Below are positions 24,742 through 33,315 of a stretch of 64,000 nucleotides of DNA, piece by piece; the stretch's first letter is position 1; the number at the start of each line of letters is the position of its first letter. Source of the DNA: JAJXZP01 sp963787185 (GTDB taxonomy: Bacteria > Spirochaetota > Spirochaetia > Treponematales > Rectinemataceae); contig CAWBCC010000015.1 in the NCBI GenBank assembly GCA_963787185.1, positions 248,001-312,000 of the forward strand, in the 5' to 3' direction. The notes below the pieces were generated by a model that searched no databases, had not been told where the DNA came from, and saw only the letters and a program-made list of their open reading frames with translations. Made by a program: the position numbers and the translations under genes.

Positions 24742-25689
24742 ATGCTCAGGAAACTCTTACTTACGATGTTGGTTGCGCTGGCATTGGTGGGTACCGTCTC
24801 CGCCCAGGGCAAAGTGTACAAAGTCGCCTTCATCGCGCGGGCGCAGGCGGACTCCTTCGCCGCTTGGCTGGCCAATTCGATCATGCAAGAGGCCAAGAAG
24901 TACAAGGACATCGACCTGAAGGTGTTCGATGGCCAGGCCAGCGACGATGTCGAGAACTCACTCATAGAGAATGCCATCACCAACAAATTCGACGCGATCA
25001 TCATCCAGCCCAACAACGGGGAGTCCCAGAGGCCCTACGCCGTGAAGGTCGTCCAGGCGGGGATCGTTTGCATCACGACCAACGCCCGCATCGCCGGCAT
25101 CGCAGGAGCTTCTTCGGTCGATGCCGATCCTTACATGCAGGCTGCGGTGTGCGCCCGGCTCGCGCTCAAACAGGTTCCGCAGAACGCCAAGGTCGTCGTT
25201 CTCCAGGGTCCGCCCGGCAATTTCCACGCCGATTCCCGCAGGGTGAGCTGGCAGAAGGAATTCTTCGATAAGCGCCCCGATGTGAAGATCGTCGGAGAGC
25301 AGATCGCGAACTGGAACAAGGACGAGGCGATGAACCATATGGAGGACTGGGTGCAGGCCAATCCCAAGATCGACGCGATAATCTCCATGAACGACAATAT
25401 GGCCACGGGCGCCCTCGAAGTAGTGAAGAACAACCCCAATTACAAGGGTATCCTCGCCTACGGCGTCGACGGAACGGCCGAAGCCTGCCTCCTCATCAAG
25501 CAGGGCATCATGACGGCCACCTGCCTCCAGAACGCCTATGCCCTGGCCGAGAAGATCCTCGACACGACTCACAAGCTCGTCACGGGTCAGTCCGGACAGA
25601 TCAACGTCGACATCGATTGTCCCCTCGTAACGAAGGCCAATGTCGACACCTATATCGCTATGCACAAAAAGGCCGGCGCTATAAAGTAG
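24742..25689 (+). CDS. Sugar ABC transporter substrate-binding protein (RbsB-like, CUT2)
   Basis: A 315-aa periplasmic receptor. It has a signal peptide (MLRKLLLTMLVALALVGTVSA, cleavage before QGKVYK) and a type-1 periplasmic-binding domain with ITNKFDAIIIQPNNGES and a DAIISMNDNMATGAL hinge region. The start follows a strong AGGAGGT. It is the first gene of a receptor-ATPase-permease operon next to a LacI-type regulator and divergent from a polyol dehydrogenase, so a pentose, polyol or related sugar is a reasonable guess. No residue pattern lets me name the ligand. Confidence 0.92.
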   Translation: MLRKLLLTMLVALALVGTVSAQGKVYKVAFIARAQADSFAAWLANSIMQEAKKYKDIDLKVFDGQASDDVENSLIENAITNKFDAIIIQPNNGESQRPYAVKVVQAGIVCITTNARIAGIAGASSVDADPYMQAAVCARLALKQVPQNAKVVVLQGPPGNFHADSRRVSWQKEFFDKRPDVKIVGEQIANWNKDEAMNHMEDWVQANPKIDAIISMNDNMATGALEVVKNNPNYKGILAYGVDGTAEACLLIKQGIMTATCLQNAYALAEKILDTTHKLVTGQSGQINVDIDCPLVTKANVDTYIAMHKKAGAIK

Positions 25690-25829
25690 GGCCCATAACC
25701 AGTCTTGCAGGGCATGCCTGGGCTTGTTCGGCGGAGCAGACCGACGATTCGAGACCGCTCGAGCGGTTCCGTTCGGCAGCCCGCCTGAGCCCGGCCATGC
25801 CTTTTATGAATTCCCAATTCGAGGTCGTC

Positions 25830-27338
25830 ATGGATTCCTACAAACTCCAGGTCCTTCACATCAGCAAGTCCTTTCCTGGTGTCCTGGCCTTGGACGACAT
25901 CAGTCTGAAGGCGCAAAAGGGCTCGGTCCTCGTGCTCTGCGGCGAGAACGGGGCCGGAAAATCGACGCTGATGAAAATCATAAACGGCGTATATCAGCCC
26001 GATAGAGGCGAGATTCTGATAGACGGGAAGAGGGTCCATGTCCGGAGCCCCATTCACGCGCGAAAGTACGGCATTTCGATGATCTTCCAAGAATTGAATT
26101 ACATACCCGAAATGACCGTCGAGGAGAGCCTCTTCTGCGGGCGCCTTCCCCTCGGAGCCGGCCGGGTGGACTGGAAGACCGTGCGAAGGCGCACCCTGGA
26201 GCTGCTTGAAAGAGAAAATCTTCCATATATACCGACCATGAGAATGAAGGATCTGTCCGTATCGGACATTCAAATGCTCGAAATTTTGAAAGCGATCTCC
26301 ATAGACGCGAGCATCATCATAATGGATGAACCGACCTCCGCGATCACGCAGCGCGAGGTCGAACGGCTCTTCGGCAAGATCGCGGAGCTCAAGAGTCGCG
26401 GCACCTGCATCATCTATATTTCGCACAAGATGGATGAGATCTTCCGGATTGCCGACGAAATAGCCATCCTTCGCGACGGGAAGGTGATCGATTCGCGGCC
26501 TCGGGCTGAACTGGACATCGACAAGGTCATTTCGCTGATGGTCGGGAGGAAGCTGGAGAGCAATTTCCCCAAGCGGAAGATAGAATTCGGCGAGGAAGCG
26601 CTGCGCGTGGAAGGGCTGACCGCACCGGGCGTCTTCCGGGATGTCGGCTTTTACGTGAGGACGGGCGAGATCGTGGGATTCGCCGGCCTCATGGGCGCAG
26701 GCCGGACCGAGGTGATGCGCGCCGTCTTCGGCCTCGACAGGTTCGCTTCCGGGGAGATCAGGATTCGCGGAAAGCCCGTACGAATCGACTCGGTCAAGGA
26801 CAGCATCGCGGCGAAGGTCGCGATGCTGTCGGAGGACCGGCGCAGATACGGTCTCGTTTCCGTCCGCAGCGTTCGCGAAAACGTTTCGCTTTCCAGCCTG
26901 CGCAAGTTCATCTACCGGGGACGCCTGCATGTGTCCAAGGAATCGAAGGTCGTCTCGGATATCTGCGAAAGAATGAACGTGAAGACACCCTCGCTCGCCA
27001 CGGCCGTCGAAGCCCTGAGCGGCGGGAACCAGCAGAAGGTCGTGCTGGGGAAATGGATGTTGAACGAGCCCGACGTGCTCATTATGGACGAACCGACGCG
27101 CGGCATCGACGTCGGCGCTAAATACGAAATCTACAAACTGATGGGCGAGCTCGCGGCCGAGAAAAGGGCCCTGATCATGGTGTCGTCCGAATTGCCGGAA
27201 CTCATCGGGATGTGCGACAGGATATACGTGATGTGCAAGGGCGAAATTTCGGGCGAGCTGACCCGTGAAGAGTTCACGCAGGAGGCGATAATGCGTTTAG
27301 CGACAGGATTCGTAAAGCGGACGAGGGAGGCATCGTGA
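25830..27338 (+). CDS. Sugar ABC transporter ATPase with two nucleotide-binding domains (RbsA/MglA-like)
   Basis: Drives sugar import with the flanking receptor and permease. It is 502 aa from ATG 25830. Module one has GENGAGKSTLMKIINGV and IIIMDEPTSAIT, with a relaxed signature (MKDLSVSDIQMLEI). Module two has GLMGAGRTE, LSGGNQQKVVLGKWML and VLIMDEPTRGIDVG. A second ATG at 25806 would add eight residues; 25830 was preferred because a GAGGTCG site precedes it and the conserved N-terminus begins there. The 140-bp gap after the receptor gene holds the palindrome ACCGCTCGAGCGGT. The stop overlaps the permease GTG by 4 bp. Confidence 0.93.
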   Translation: MDSYKLQVLHISKSFPGVLALDDISLKAQKGSVLVLCGENGAGKSTLMKIINGVYQPDRGEILIDGKRVHVRSPIHARKYGISMIFQELNYIPEMTVEESLFCGRLPLGAGRVDWKTVRRRTLELLERENLPYIPTMRMKDLSVSDIQMLEILKAISIDASIIIMDEPTSAITQREVERLFGKIAELKSRGTCIIYISHKMDEIFRIADEIAILRDGKVIDSRPRAELDIDKVISLMVGRKLESNFPKRKIEFGEEALRVEGLTAPGVFRDVGFYVRTGEIVGFAGLMGAGRTEVMRAVFGLDRFASGEIRIRGKPVRIDSVKDSIAAKVAMLSEDRRRYGLVSVRSVRENVSLSSLRKFIYRGRLHVSKESKVVSDICERMNVKTPSLATAVEALSGGNQQKVVLGKWMLNEPDVLIMDEPTRGIDVGAKYEIYKLMGELAAEKRALIMVSSELPELIGMCDRIYVMCKGEISGELTREEFTQEAIMRLATGFVKRTREAS

Positions 27339-28321
27339 GCGGAATCGGCAAGGCTCGCATTTCCTGGTCCAGCATCAGCAGAAGCTACAGCATCTACTTC
27401 GTTCTCCTCGCCATGATCGTCCTGAGCTCGGTCATCAATCCGAATTTCTTTTCGGGCGAGAACATCTCCAACGTCACGAGGCAGATATCGGTCACCACGA
27501 TCCTCGCCTTCGGAGAGACGATCCTCATCATCTGCGGCCTTCTCGACTTGTCCTCGGGATCGGTGCTCGCGCTCGCGGGGCTCCTGTCCGTCGCCAGCTA
27601 TAAGGCGACGGGGTCCATGATGCTCGCCTTCGCCGTGGCGATCGGCGTCGCGATGCTCTGCAATTACCTCAATGCGATGATGGTGACGCTCTTCAATGCG
27701 CCCGCCTTCATCGCAACGCTGGCGATGCAGGCGATGGCGAGAGGCAGCGCCCTCCTATTCACGAAAGGCCAGAACATCTATCAGATCGGCAACTACACGA
27801 AGGTCGGGCAGGGCTCGATCGGTTTCATACCGATTCCCCTTCTCTTCCTGGTAGGGCTCTTCCTGGCGACCTGGTACATACTCAACAACACGAGGTTCGG
27901 GAGGGCTCTCTACGCCATCGGCGGAAACCAGGAAGCAGCCAAGGCTTCCGGAATCAACGTGAACAGGACCAAAGTTTCGGCATTCATGGTCAACGGTCTC
28001 TTCGTCGGCATCGCAGGCGTCCTCTTCATGTCGAGGGTGAACGCGGGTCTGCCTAACGGCGCGATCAACTACGAATTCCAGGGTCTCACCTCGTCCATCA
28101 TCGGCGGCACGAGCTTCACGGGCGGTATCGGCACGGCGGGAGGAACCGTCGTCGGCTCCTTCATCGTAGGCTTCCTCAACAACATCCTGAACCTCGCGAA
28201 CGTCAATTCATACCTGCAGCAGATCGTCCGCGGCGCGATCATCGCGCTGGCGGTCATATACGATATCTGGACCAAGAACAGAAGGACAAGGACTCTGGTC
28301 AGGAGCATGGCCGCAAAATAG
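27335..28321 (+). CDS. Sugar ABC transporter permease (RbsC-like, CUT2)
   Basis: A 328-aa multi-spanning channel subunit with CUT2 landmarks: ICGLLDLSSGSVLALAGL in the first third, and SSIIGGTSFTGGIGTAGGTVVGSF near residue 260. Hydrophobic helices run from YFVLLAMIVLSSVI to IIALAVIYDIW. It starts with GTG overlapping the ATPase stop, preceded by GAGGGAGG. It is the last structural gene of this operon; a strong hairpin follows 9 bp after the stop. Confidence 0.93.
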   Translation: MSGIGKARISWSSISRSYSIYFVLLAMIVLSSVINPNFFSGENISNVTRQISVTTILAFGETILIICGLLDLSSGSVLALAGLLSVASYKATGSMMLAFAVAIGVAMLCNYLNAMMVTLFNAPAFIATLAMQAMARGSALLFTKGQNIYQIGNYTKVGQGSIGFIPIPLLFLVGLFLATWYILNNTRFGRALYAIGGNQEAAKASGINVNRTKVSAFMVNGLFVGIAGVLFMSRVNAGLPNGAINYEFQGLTSSIIGGTSFTGGIGTAGGTVVGSFIVGFLNNILNLANVNSYLQQIVRGAIIALAVIYDIWTKNRRTRTLVRSMAAK

Positions 28322-28329
28322 GATCGGCG

Positions 28330-28359
28330 CTCCGTCCGGGCCGCAAGACCCGGACGGAG
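28330..28359 (+). terminator. Hairpin terminator candidate after the sugar ABC operon
   Basis: CTCCGTCCGGG (28330-28340) and CCCGGACGGAG (28349-28359) form an 11-bp perfect stem with an 8-nt loop. Only a short T-containing stretch (GTCTTCGCTT) follows, so termination strength is uncertain. Confidence 0.5.
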
Positions 28360-28367
28360 GTCTTCGC

Positions 28368-28396
28368 TTGACTCCCCTATGATCGGCGGTTAGGAT
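28368..28396 (+). promoter_or_regulatory. Promoter of the LacI-type regulator gene
   Basis: TTGACT (28368-28373), 17-bp spacer, TAGGAT (28391-28396), about 55 bp upstream of the regulator ATG. It indicates that the regulator can be transcribed separately from the transporter operon. I see no TTTGC/GCAAA palindrome here. Confidence 0.65.
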
Positions 28397-28451
28397 GTTC
28401 GCGTGTCCATTGCCGGAGATGGCCCAGCCATCCTGATTTTTTGGAAGCGTA

Positions 28452-29441
28452 ATGCAGAACAAGCTCGTTCGACTGGAAGATATAGCTCAAAAAGCAGGGG
28501 TCTCCATCACGACGGTATCTCATGTTATCAATAAGACGAGGTACGTCAAGCGGGAAACCCGCGAACTCGTGCTCAGTATCCTCGAAGAGATGAATTACGA
28601 TATCCGGAAGCCCAAGGCGAAGCCGAATGTCTCGAAGCTGATAGGCGTCATCGTCGCCGACATCACCGAGGACTACTACATCTCCGTCGTCAAAGCCATC
28701 GAGACCTATGCATCCGAACAATCCTACTCGATTCTCCTTTGCGACTCGGAGGACGACCCCGAGAAGGAGAAGCGCAATATCAGGAACATTCTCGACAAGG
28801 ACGTGGGAGGACTCATCATTTCTCCCGTCAATTCCGAGAAATATCCCAAAGAGATCAAGGAGGCGCTGATACCGGTCGTCTTCGTGGACCGAAAGTACGA
28901 CAAACACGACAAGGTTTTCGTGGGGATCAACAATTTCGAGTCGGGATACATCGGGACGAAGTATCTCGCGTCCAAGGGATGCAGGACGATCGGCTTCATC
29001 GGCTATCCCGAAACCGTATACACTGTGCACCAGCGCGCCATAGGGTATCGCGACTTCCTCCAGGAATATCTGCCCGACTGCCCGCCCAGGGTGCTCAAAT
29101 TGAACTACCGGCAGGAGGATTCGAACAAACTCATAAGGGAATTCGTGGAGAACGCCCGCCCGGACGGTGTGCTCTGCGCGACCTCGGATGTCTGCTACCA
29201 ATTGATAGGAAGCCTCGGAGAGCTGGGGATCGGCATCCCGGAGCAGATCAAGATAGTGACATACGACGACAACAAGTGGCTCGATTATCTCAAATTCCCC
29301 GTCTCGGTGATCACCCAGCCGACCTCCGAGATCGGCTTCACCGCGATCGATATGCTGGTGCGGATGATGCTTCATCCCGAGGAGAGGAAAAAGATCGCCA
29401 CCGAGATATTCCTGGAGACGGGATTCATAGACAGACTCTGA
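28452..29441 (+). CDS. LacI-family transcriptional regulator
   Basis: A sugar-responsive repressor of 329 aa. The N-terminal helix-turn-helix with hinge helix reads VRLEDIAQKAGVSITTVSHVIN, followed by the PBP-like effector domain (IGVIVADITEDYYISVVKAIE, VGGLIISPV, VFVDRKY, SVITQPTSEIGFTAIDML). It lies directly downstream of a sugar ABC operon on the same strand with its own promoter. It is the natural candidate to bind the palindromes at 24309 and 24649 and so control both the transporter and the polyol dehydrogenase. It is followed 19 bp later by a haemerythrin-like gene. Confidence 0.93.
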   Translation: MQNKLVRLEDIAQKAGVSITTVSHVINKTRYVKRETRELVLSILEEMNYDIRKPKAKPNVSKLIGVIVADITEDYYISVVKAIETYASEQSYSILLCDSEDDPEKEKRNIRNILDKDVGGLIISPVNSEKYPKEIKEALIPVVFVDRKYDKHDKVFVGINNFESGYIGTKYLASKGCRTIGFIGYPETVYTVHQRAIGYRDFLQEYLPDCPPRVLKLNYRQEDSNKLIREFVENARPDGVLCATSDVCYQLIGSLGELGIGIPEQIKIVTYDDNKWLDYLKFPVSVITQPTSEIGFTAIDMLVRMMLHPEERKKIATEIFLETGFIDRL

Positions 29442-29460
29442 TTGGAGCGAGGAGAAGACA

Positions 29461-29991
29461 ATGAAACCGCGCGGCCCGCTGATGATCGAACATCGTCTCA
29501 TCGAGAAAATGCTGGCTCTCGCCGACAAAAAGGCAGAGGCGATGAGCGACGAAAGCTATGATCCGGTCTTTGTCGATACCGTCGTGGATTTCATAAAGAC
29601 CTACGCGGATAGGACCCACCACGGCAAGGAAGAAGGCATCCTTTTCGCGGACCTGGAAAAGAAGAGCCTCGACGGAACCAACGCGCGGATAATGCGCGAG
29701 CTCGTGGACGAGCATCGACAGGCGCGCGAAAAAGTCGCCGAAATCGTAGCGCTCAACGAACGCTACAGGAAGGGAGAGCGAGAGACGGCGGCGACGATCA
29801 AGGGGATCATCTCCTGGCTCGCCTCGTTCTACCCCATCCACATAAAGAAGGAAGACGACCGTTTCTTCCCCGACACGGAAAAGTACTTCGACGAGAAGGA
29901 ACTCGCGAAAATGCTCGAAAGGTTCTGGGATTTCGACAGAATGATGATCCACGAGAAATACAGGAAACTGTTCGAATCCTTGAGTCGTTGA
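29461..29991 (+). CDS. Haemerythrin-like (HHE domain) protein
   Basis: A 176-aa four-helix HHE-type protein. Putative iron ligands are His in MIEHRLIEK (about 10), THHGKEEGILF (His and Glu, about 58-63), DEHRQAREK (about 91) and FYPIHIKKEDDRFFP (His and Glu, about 125-130). Such proteins bind non-haem iron and have been tied to oxygen, NO or redox stress handling. The ATG follows GGAGAAGAC, 19 bp after the LacI stop, so cotranscription is possible although no functional link to sugar uptake is obvious. It differs from the short bacteriohaemerythrin at 15936. Confidence 0.88.
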   Translation: MKPRGPLMIEHRLIEKMLALADKKAEAMSDESYDPVFVDTVVDFIKTYADRTHHGKEEGILFADLEKKSLDGTNARIMRELVDEHRQAREKVAEIVALNERYRKGERETAATIKGIISWLASFYPIHIKKEDDRFFPDTEKYFDEKELAKMLERFWDFDRMMIHEKYRKLFESLSR

Positions 29992-30046
29992 TTCCCGACG
30001 GGACGCGGCCCCATCGCGGAAGCCGCCCCGTGAAAGGTAGGGAAGA

Positions 30047-30598
30047 ATGAGGCTGAGCAACCGTGCTTCATCGCTCGTCATGGCCGCGGCGATCGCATTG
30101 ATCGCGCCCGCGGGCATCTACGCCAATTCCGGCCATGAGATCGACGCCAGCGTCGATATGGCTTTGCAGCGCTTCGAAAGGGAGGTGAGGGGCGCCCATG
30201 GCCTCCTCGCCCGGAGCTTCGCCGTTCTCGTGCTGCCCAAGGTAATCAAGGGAGGCCTGATCGTGGGCGGAGAGTACGGCGAAGGGGCGCTCAGGATAGG
30301 CGGACGCACCGTCGCATACTATTCCGTGGCCTCCGCCACTTTCGGGCTGACCTTCGGCGGGGAAATGAAAGATATCATCCTGGTCTTCCTCGATGAGAGC
30401 GCCGTCAGGAAATTCCGGGTAAGCAAGGGCTGGGAAGCGGGCGTGGACGGCAACGTGGCCGTCATAAAAGTGGGAGGAGGAGCCTCTCTCGATACTACGA
30501 AGATCGACGAGCCGATCGTCGGTTTCGTGGTCGGAGTGAAGGGGCTTCTCTTGGACGCATCCCTCAAGGGCTCGAAGTTCAGCCCTATCAGGAGATGA
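30047..30598 (+). CDS. SYLF-domain (Ysc84-like) putative lipid-binding secreted protein
   Basis: A 183-aa protein with an N-terminal signal peptide (MRLSNRASSLVMAAAIALIA, cleavage around YAN) followed by a SYLF/Ysc84 domain. Diagnostic stretches are LPKVIKGGLIVGGEYGEGALR, TFGLTFGGEMKDIILVFL and AVIKVGGGASLDT. Eukaryotic SYLF proteins bind phosphoinositides; bacterial members are exported and their role is unknown. It is followed on the opposite strand by a membrane protease gene, with GC-rich inverted repeats between the convergent stops. Confidence 0.88.
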   Translation: MRLSNRASSLVMAAAIALIAPAGIYANSGHEIDASVDMALQRFEREVRGAHGLLARSFAVLVLPKVIKGGLIVGGEYGEGALRIGGRTVAYYSVASATFGLTFGGEMKDIILVFLDESAVRKFRVSKGWEAGVDGNVAVIKVGGGASLDTTKIDEPIVGFVVGVKGLLLDASLKGSKFSPIRR

Positions 30599-30673
30599 GG
30601 AGGGCGCGGCGATGGGCGGTCGAGCCTCCGGAGCCGATCGGCGCAGGCGGCGTCGCCGCTCCGGCCGGCTCCG

Positions 30674-31576
30674 TCAAAGCCCGGGCGACCGGGCCCTGCG
30701 CTTTCTCTTGATCGCGGAAAGGGACCAGACGCCCGCAGCGGCAAAGGGGAGGAAGGCGACCACGATGGGGATGCGCACGAAGCCTCTGGCGTCGAAGGCC
30801 CAAGGCAGGCTCGAGAAGTCGTTGAGGTTCCCGAGAAGGACGATCGCGCCGTTGTAAAGGAAATGCACCAGGCTGCCCGGCCAGATACTCCCCCCCGCGT
30901 CGAAGACGAAGGCGAGGTAGATTCCGACTATGAGGAGCGCGCCGAAACCGAAGTAGTTCTGGTGCACGAGCGCGAAGAATCCGCCGGTCAGAATCCAGGA
31001 CCAGGGGCTTTTCATGCCGCGGCTCAGGGTGCCCTGAAGGTAGCCCCGGAACAGGAATTCCTCGCAGAGCGCAGGGGTCACGCAGACGGCCGCCACGACG
31101 AGGACCCAGGCGCCCGGACTCTTCGCACTCACGAGGTTCGCGCCCGAACCCTCGAGTTCCCGCAGGAAAGGGAAAAGTCTCGAGAATATCTCGCCGGCCA
31201 GGAGGGCGAGGGGGAGGATTCCCGCGGCGCCGATCACGGCGAAAGGGAGGGCCGCGGGCGCCGGCAGGGCGATGCGGAAGCGCTCGCGGAGCGGGGTGCC
31301 GTGCCAGCGGCGGAAAAGGAGAAAGGTGCCGAGTCCGAAGAAGAGGAATTCGAAGGCCATGGTCATGACGAGGATGGGTACGCGGTAGCGGCCCAGAATT
31401 CCGTGCCTGAGCTGGATCCAATCTCCGGAGGCGAAGTTCCTCATGTCTCCCAGCATGTAGGCCAGAAACAGAACGTTGCCGGCGAGGGAGTAGAGCGCCA
31501 CTATGAGCGTCGTCGCGATGAGGGCGCCTAGGACGGGACTTCTGCCTTCGCGTTCCCAGAAACCGAGCTCAGACAC
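30674..31576 (-). CDS. CPBP-family intramembrane metalloprotease
   Basis: A 300-aa membrane protein of the CPBP/Abi family (type II CAAX prenyl protease relatives). The catalytic motif EEFLFRGYLQG (about residue 178) and a second motif, FFALVHQNYFGFG, are present, with about seven hydrophobic helices. The chosen start is GTG at 31576, which overlaps the stop of the upstream membrane-protein gene by 8 bp. A longer frame to 31687 would be a basic, non-conserved extension. Substrates are unknown; bacterial members act in protein maturation, secretion or peptide self-immunity. Confidence 0.87.
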   Translation of the reverse strand: MSELGFWEREGRSPVLGALIATTLIVALYSLAGNVLFLAYMLGDMRNFASGDWIQLRHGILGRYRVPILVMTMAFEFLFFGLGTFLLFRRWHGTPLRERFRIALPAPAALPFAVIGAAGILPLALLAGEIFSRLFPFLRELEGSGANLVSAKSPGAWVLVVAAVCVTPALCEEFLFRGYLQGTLSRGMKSPWSWILTGGFFALVHQNYFGFGALLIVGIYLAFVFDAGGSIWPGSLVHFLYNGAIVLLGNLNDFSSLPWAFDARGFVRIPIVVAFLPFAAAGVWSLSAIKRKRRARSPGL

Positions 31577-32642
31577 GAACGCCGTCCGCCGGGTCGACCG
31601 GCTCGGGCTCGGCAGCTTCCTCCCCGCCCGGATCCTCATGCCCGCTTTCGGCCTCGGTTTCGCCCGCGCGGATTCTGAGATCCGCATGGAGGAGGGTGAG
31701 GAAGGAGGGCCAGAGACTGCCTTTCACGAGGCCGGACAGAAGCATCGCGAGGCCGGTTCCCCAGGTCAACGACGAGATCAGGGCGGCGATGGCCTGAGGA
31801 GACGGCTTTTCTCCGGAAAGCGTGGAGCGAAGAAAAGAGAAGTACCCCGGCACGGCCACCGCGAAGGTGAAGGGGCCGGTCAATATTCCGAGTCCGAACG
31901 AGATGACCAGGGAAACGATGAACATGACGCCGAAAATCCGCCAGCCGCTGCCGCGCACAAGCTCGAGCGAACGTCCGATGCCCGAGAAGGAGTTGACCCG
32001 CTCGAGGACGGCCGCGGGCGCGGAGACGCAGGTTTTGACTCGGAGCCACCAGACGGCCGCGAGCGCGATGAGGATGGAAGCGAAGTAGAGGGCCACGATC
32101 TCGAACACAAAGCGGATACCCGGGCCGCCCGATCCCTTCGGGCGCAGAATGTCGCCCAACGCACCGACGAGAAAGGGGAAGACGGCGGCCGCTATGACCG
32201 CGAAGGCGATGCTGCCCGCGAGGGACCCCAGGACCGCGTCCTGGACGGCCACCCTGACCCAGGCGGGGCGGAAGGCGACCGATAGGATCTCCGAGAACTC
32301 TGCCTTCCGGCCGTCGAGGGCGGCGCCGACCTGGGCGCAGACAAAGGCCTTCTGAAATGCCTGTCCCAGGAAGAGGAGGACCGTAGCAGCCGTCCCCAGG
32401 AGCGCGAGCGGAGCGAGGCTCGATACGTAGCGGGCCGGGTCTTCGCCTAGCGAGGCGGAGGCCGAAGCGATGCTCTTGAGCCATGAACCGAGGGAACCCA
32501 TGACCATCATCCAGGCGGCGACGCCCGGGAGCAGCGCCAGGAAGGAGACAGGCAGGGCCCGCTTCCAGATGCGGGGAACGAGCGAAAATGTATCGTTCAA
32601 AAAGTCGCCGAGGGAACGCTGTTTGAGCGGGTTGGGCCCCAT
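31569..32642 (-). CDS. Multi-pass membrane protein of unknown function
   Basis: A 357-aa protein with roughly six hydrophobic segments (PVSFLALLPGVAAWMMVMG, LAPLALLGTAATVLLFLG, AFAVIAAAVFPFLVGALG, ALYFASILIALAAVWWL, FGVMFIVSLVISFGLGIL and others) and an acidic Glu/Pro-rich C-terminal tail. The start region (PNPLKQRSLGDFLNDTFSL) resembles the cytosolic lead of YciC/DUF975-like membrane proteins, but I cannot name a family firmly. ATG 32642 was preferred to 32645 because of spacing to GGAGGT. It overlaps the CPBP protease gene, so the two are likely translated together and may work together. Confidence 0.75.
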   Translation of the reverse strand: MGPNPLKQRSLGDFLNDTFSLVPRIWKRALPVSFLALLPGVAAWMMVMGSLGSWLKSIASASASLGEDPARYVSSLAPLALLGTAATVLLFLGQAFQKAFVCAQVGAALDGRKAEFSEILSVAFRPAWVRVAVQDAVLGSLAGSIAFAVIAAAVFPFLVGALGDILRPKGSGGPGIRFVFEIVALYFASILIALAAVWWLRVKTCVSAPAAVLERVNSFSGIGRSLELVRGSGWRIFGVMFIVSLVISFGLGILTGPFTFAVAVPGYFSFLRSTLSGEKPSPQAIAALISSLTWGTGLAMLLSGLVKGSLWPSFLTLLHADLRIRAGETEAESGHEDPGGEEAAEPEPVDPADGVRV

Positions 32643-32817
32643 CATCACCTCCGGACCAGGTACAAAAGTATAGCCGCCGAACGGCCGCGAAGCAAGCGGC
32701 CGCGAATGTCGTGAGGGAGCCCTTGCCGACCCGATCCCGACGTCTATACTTGAGGCAGCCGCCTTGCGGCGCCGACGCGTGGCGTCGGCGATCGAAGCCA
32801 CCATGTGGAGGATCACT

Positions 32818-33204
32818 ATGGATTATTCTGGTCAGGCGGCCGACGCCATGCGGGCGTTCGCCTTCATCTACCCCATTTTCGGAATCATCGCCATAGTCGA
32901 GATCGTCGCCATGTGGAAACTGTTCCTGAAAGCCGGACAGCCGGGCTGGGCCGCGATCATACCGGTCTTCAACGTGATCGTGCTTCTGCGGGTCGTGAAC
33001 AGGCCGTGGTGGTGGCTTCTCCTCATGCTCATCCCCATCGTGAATATCGTGCTCATCATCATCGTGATCTTCAATCTGGGCAAATCCTTCGGCAAGGGCG
33101 GGGCCTGGAGTTTCTTTCTTATCCTGGTACTGAGCGTCATCGGCTACCTCATCCTGGCCTTCGGCAAGAGCGAGTACAAGAAAATCGAGCGCTCGCGCGC
33201 CTGA
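32818..33204 (+). CDS. Small integral membrane protein (DUF5684-like)
   Basis: A 128-aa protein with four hydrophobic segments. The pattern WKLFLKAGQPGWAAIIPVFN followed by RPWWWLLLMLIPIVNIVL and FNLGKSFGKGGAW is characteristic of DUF5684-type proteins, which resemble the membrane part found near signal peptidases. ATG 32818 follows GGAGGATC; an earlier ATG at 32803 is upstream of that site. The function is unknown. It is divergent from the membrane-protein/protease pair. Confidence 0.82.
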   Translation: MDYSGQAADAMRAFAFIYPIFGIIAIVEIVAMWKLFLKAGQPGWAAIIPVFNVIVLLRVVNRPWWWLLLMLIPIVNIVLIIIVIFNLGKSFGKGGAWSFFLILVLSVIGYLILAFGKSEYKKIERSRA

Positions 33205-33315
33205 TTACTGACCCGGCGACGGAAGATTCCCCGTTCCGATGCGGTCGGGTCAAAAGACGCGCGCGAGCCGAGCGAAGCAGTGTGGTGGCCTGACTCGCTC
33301 CTCACTGCGCGCCCC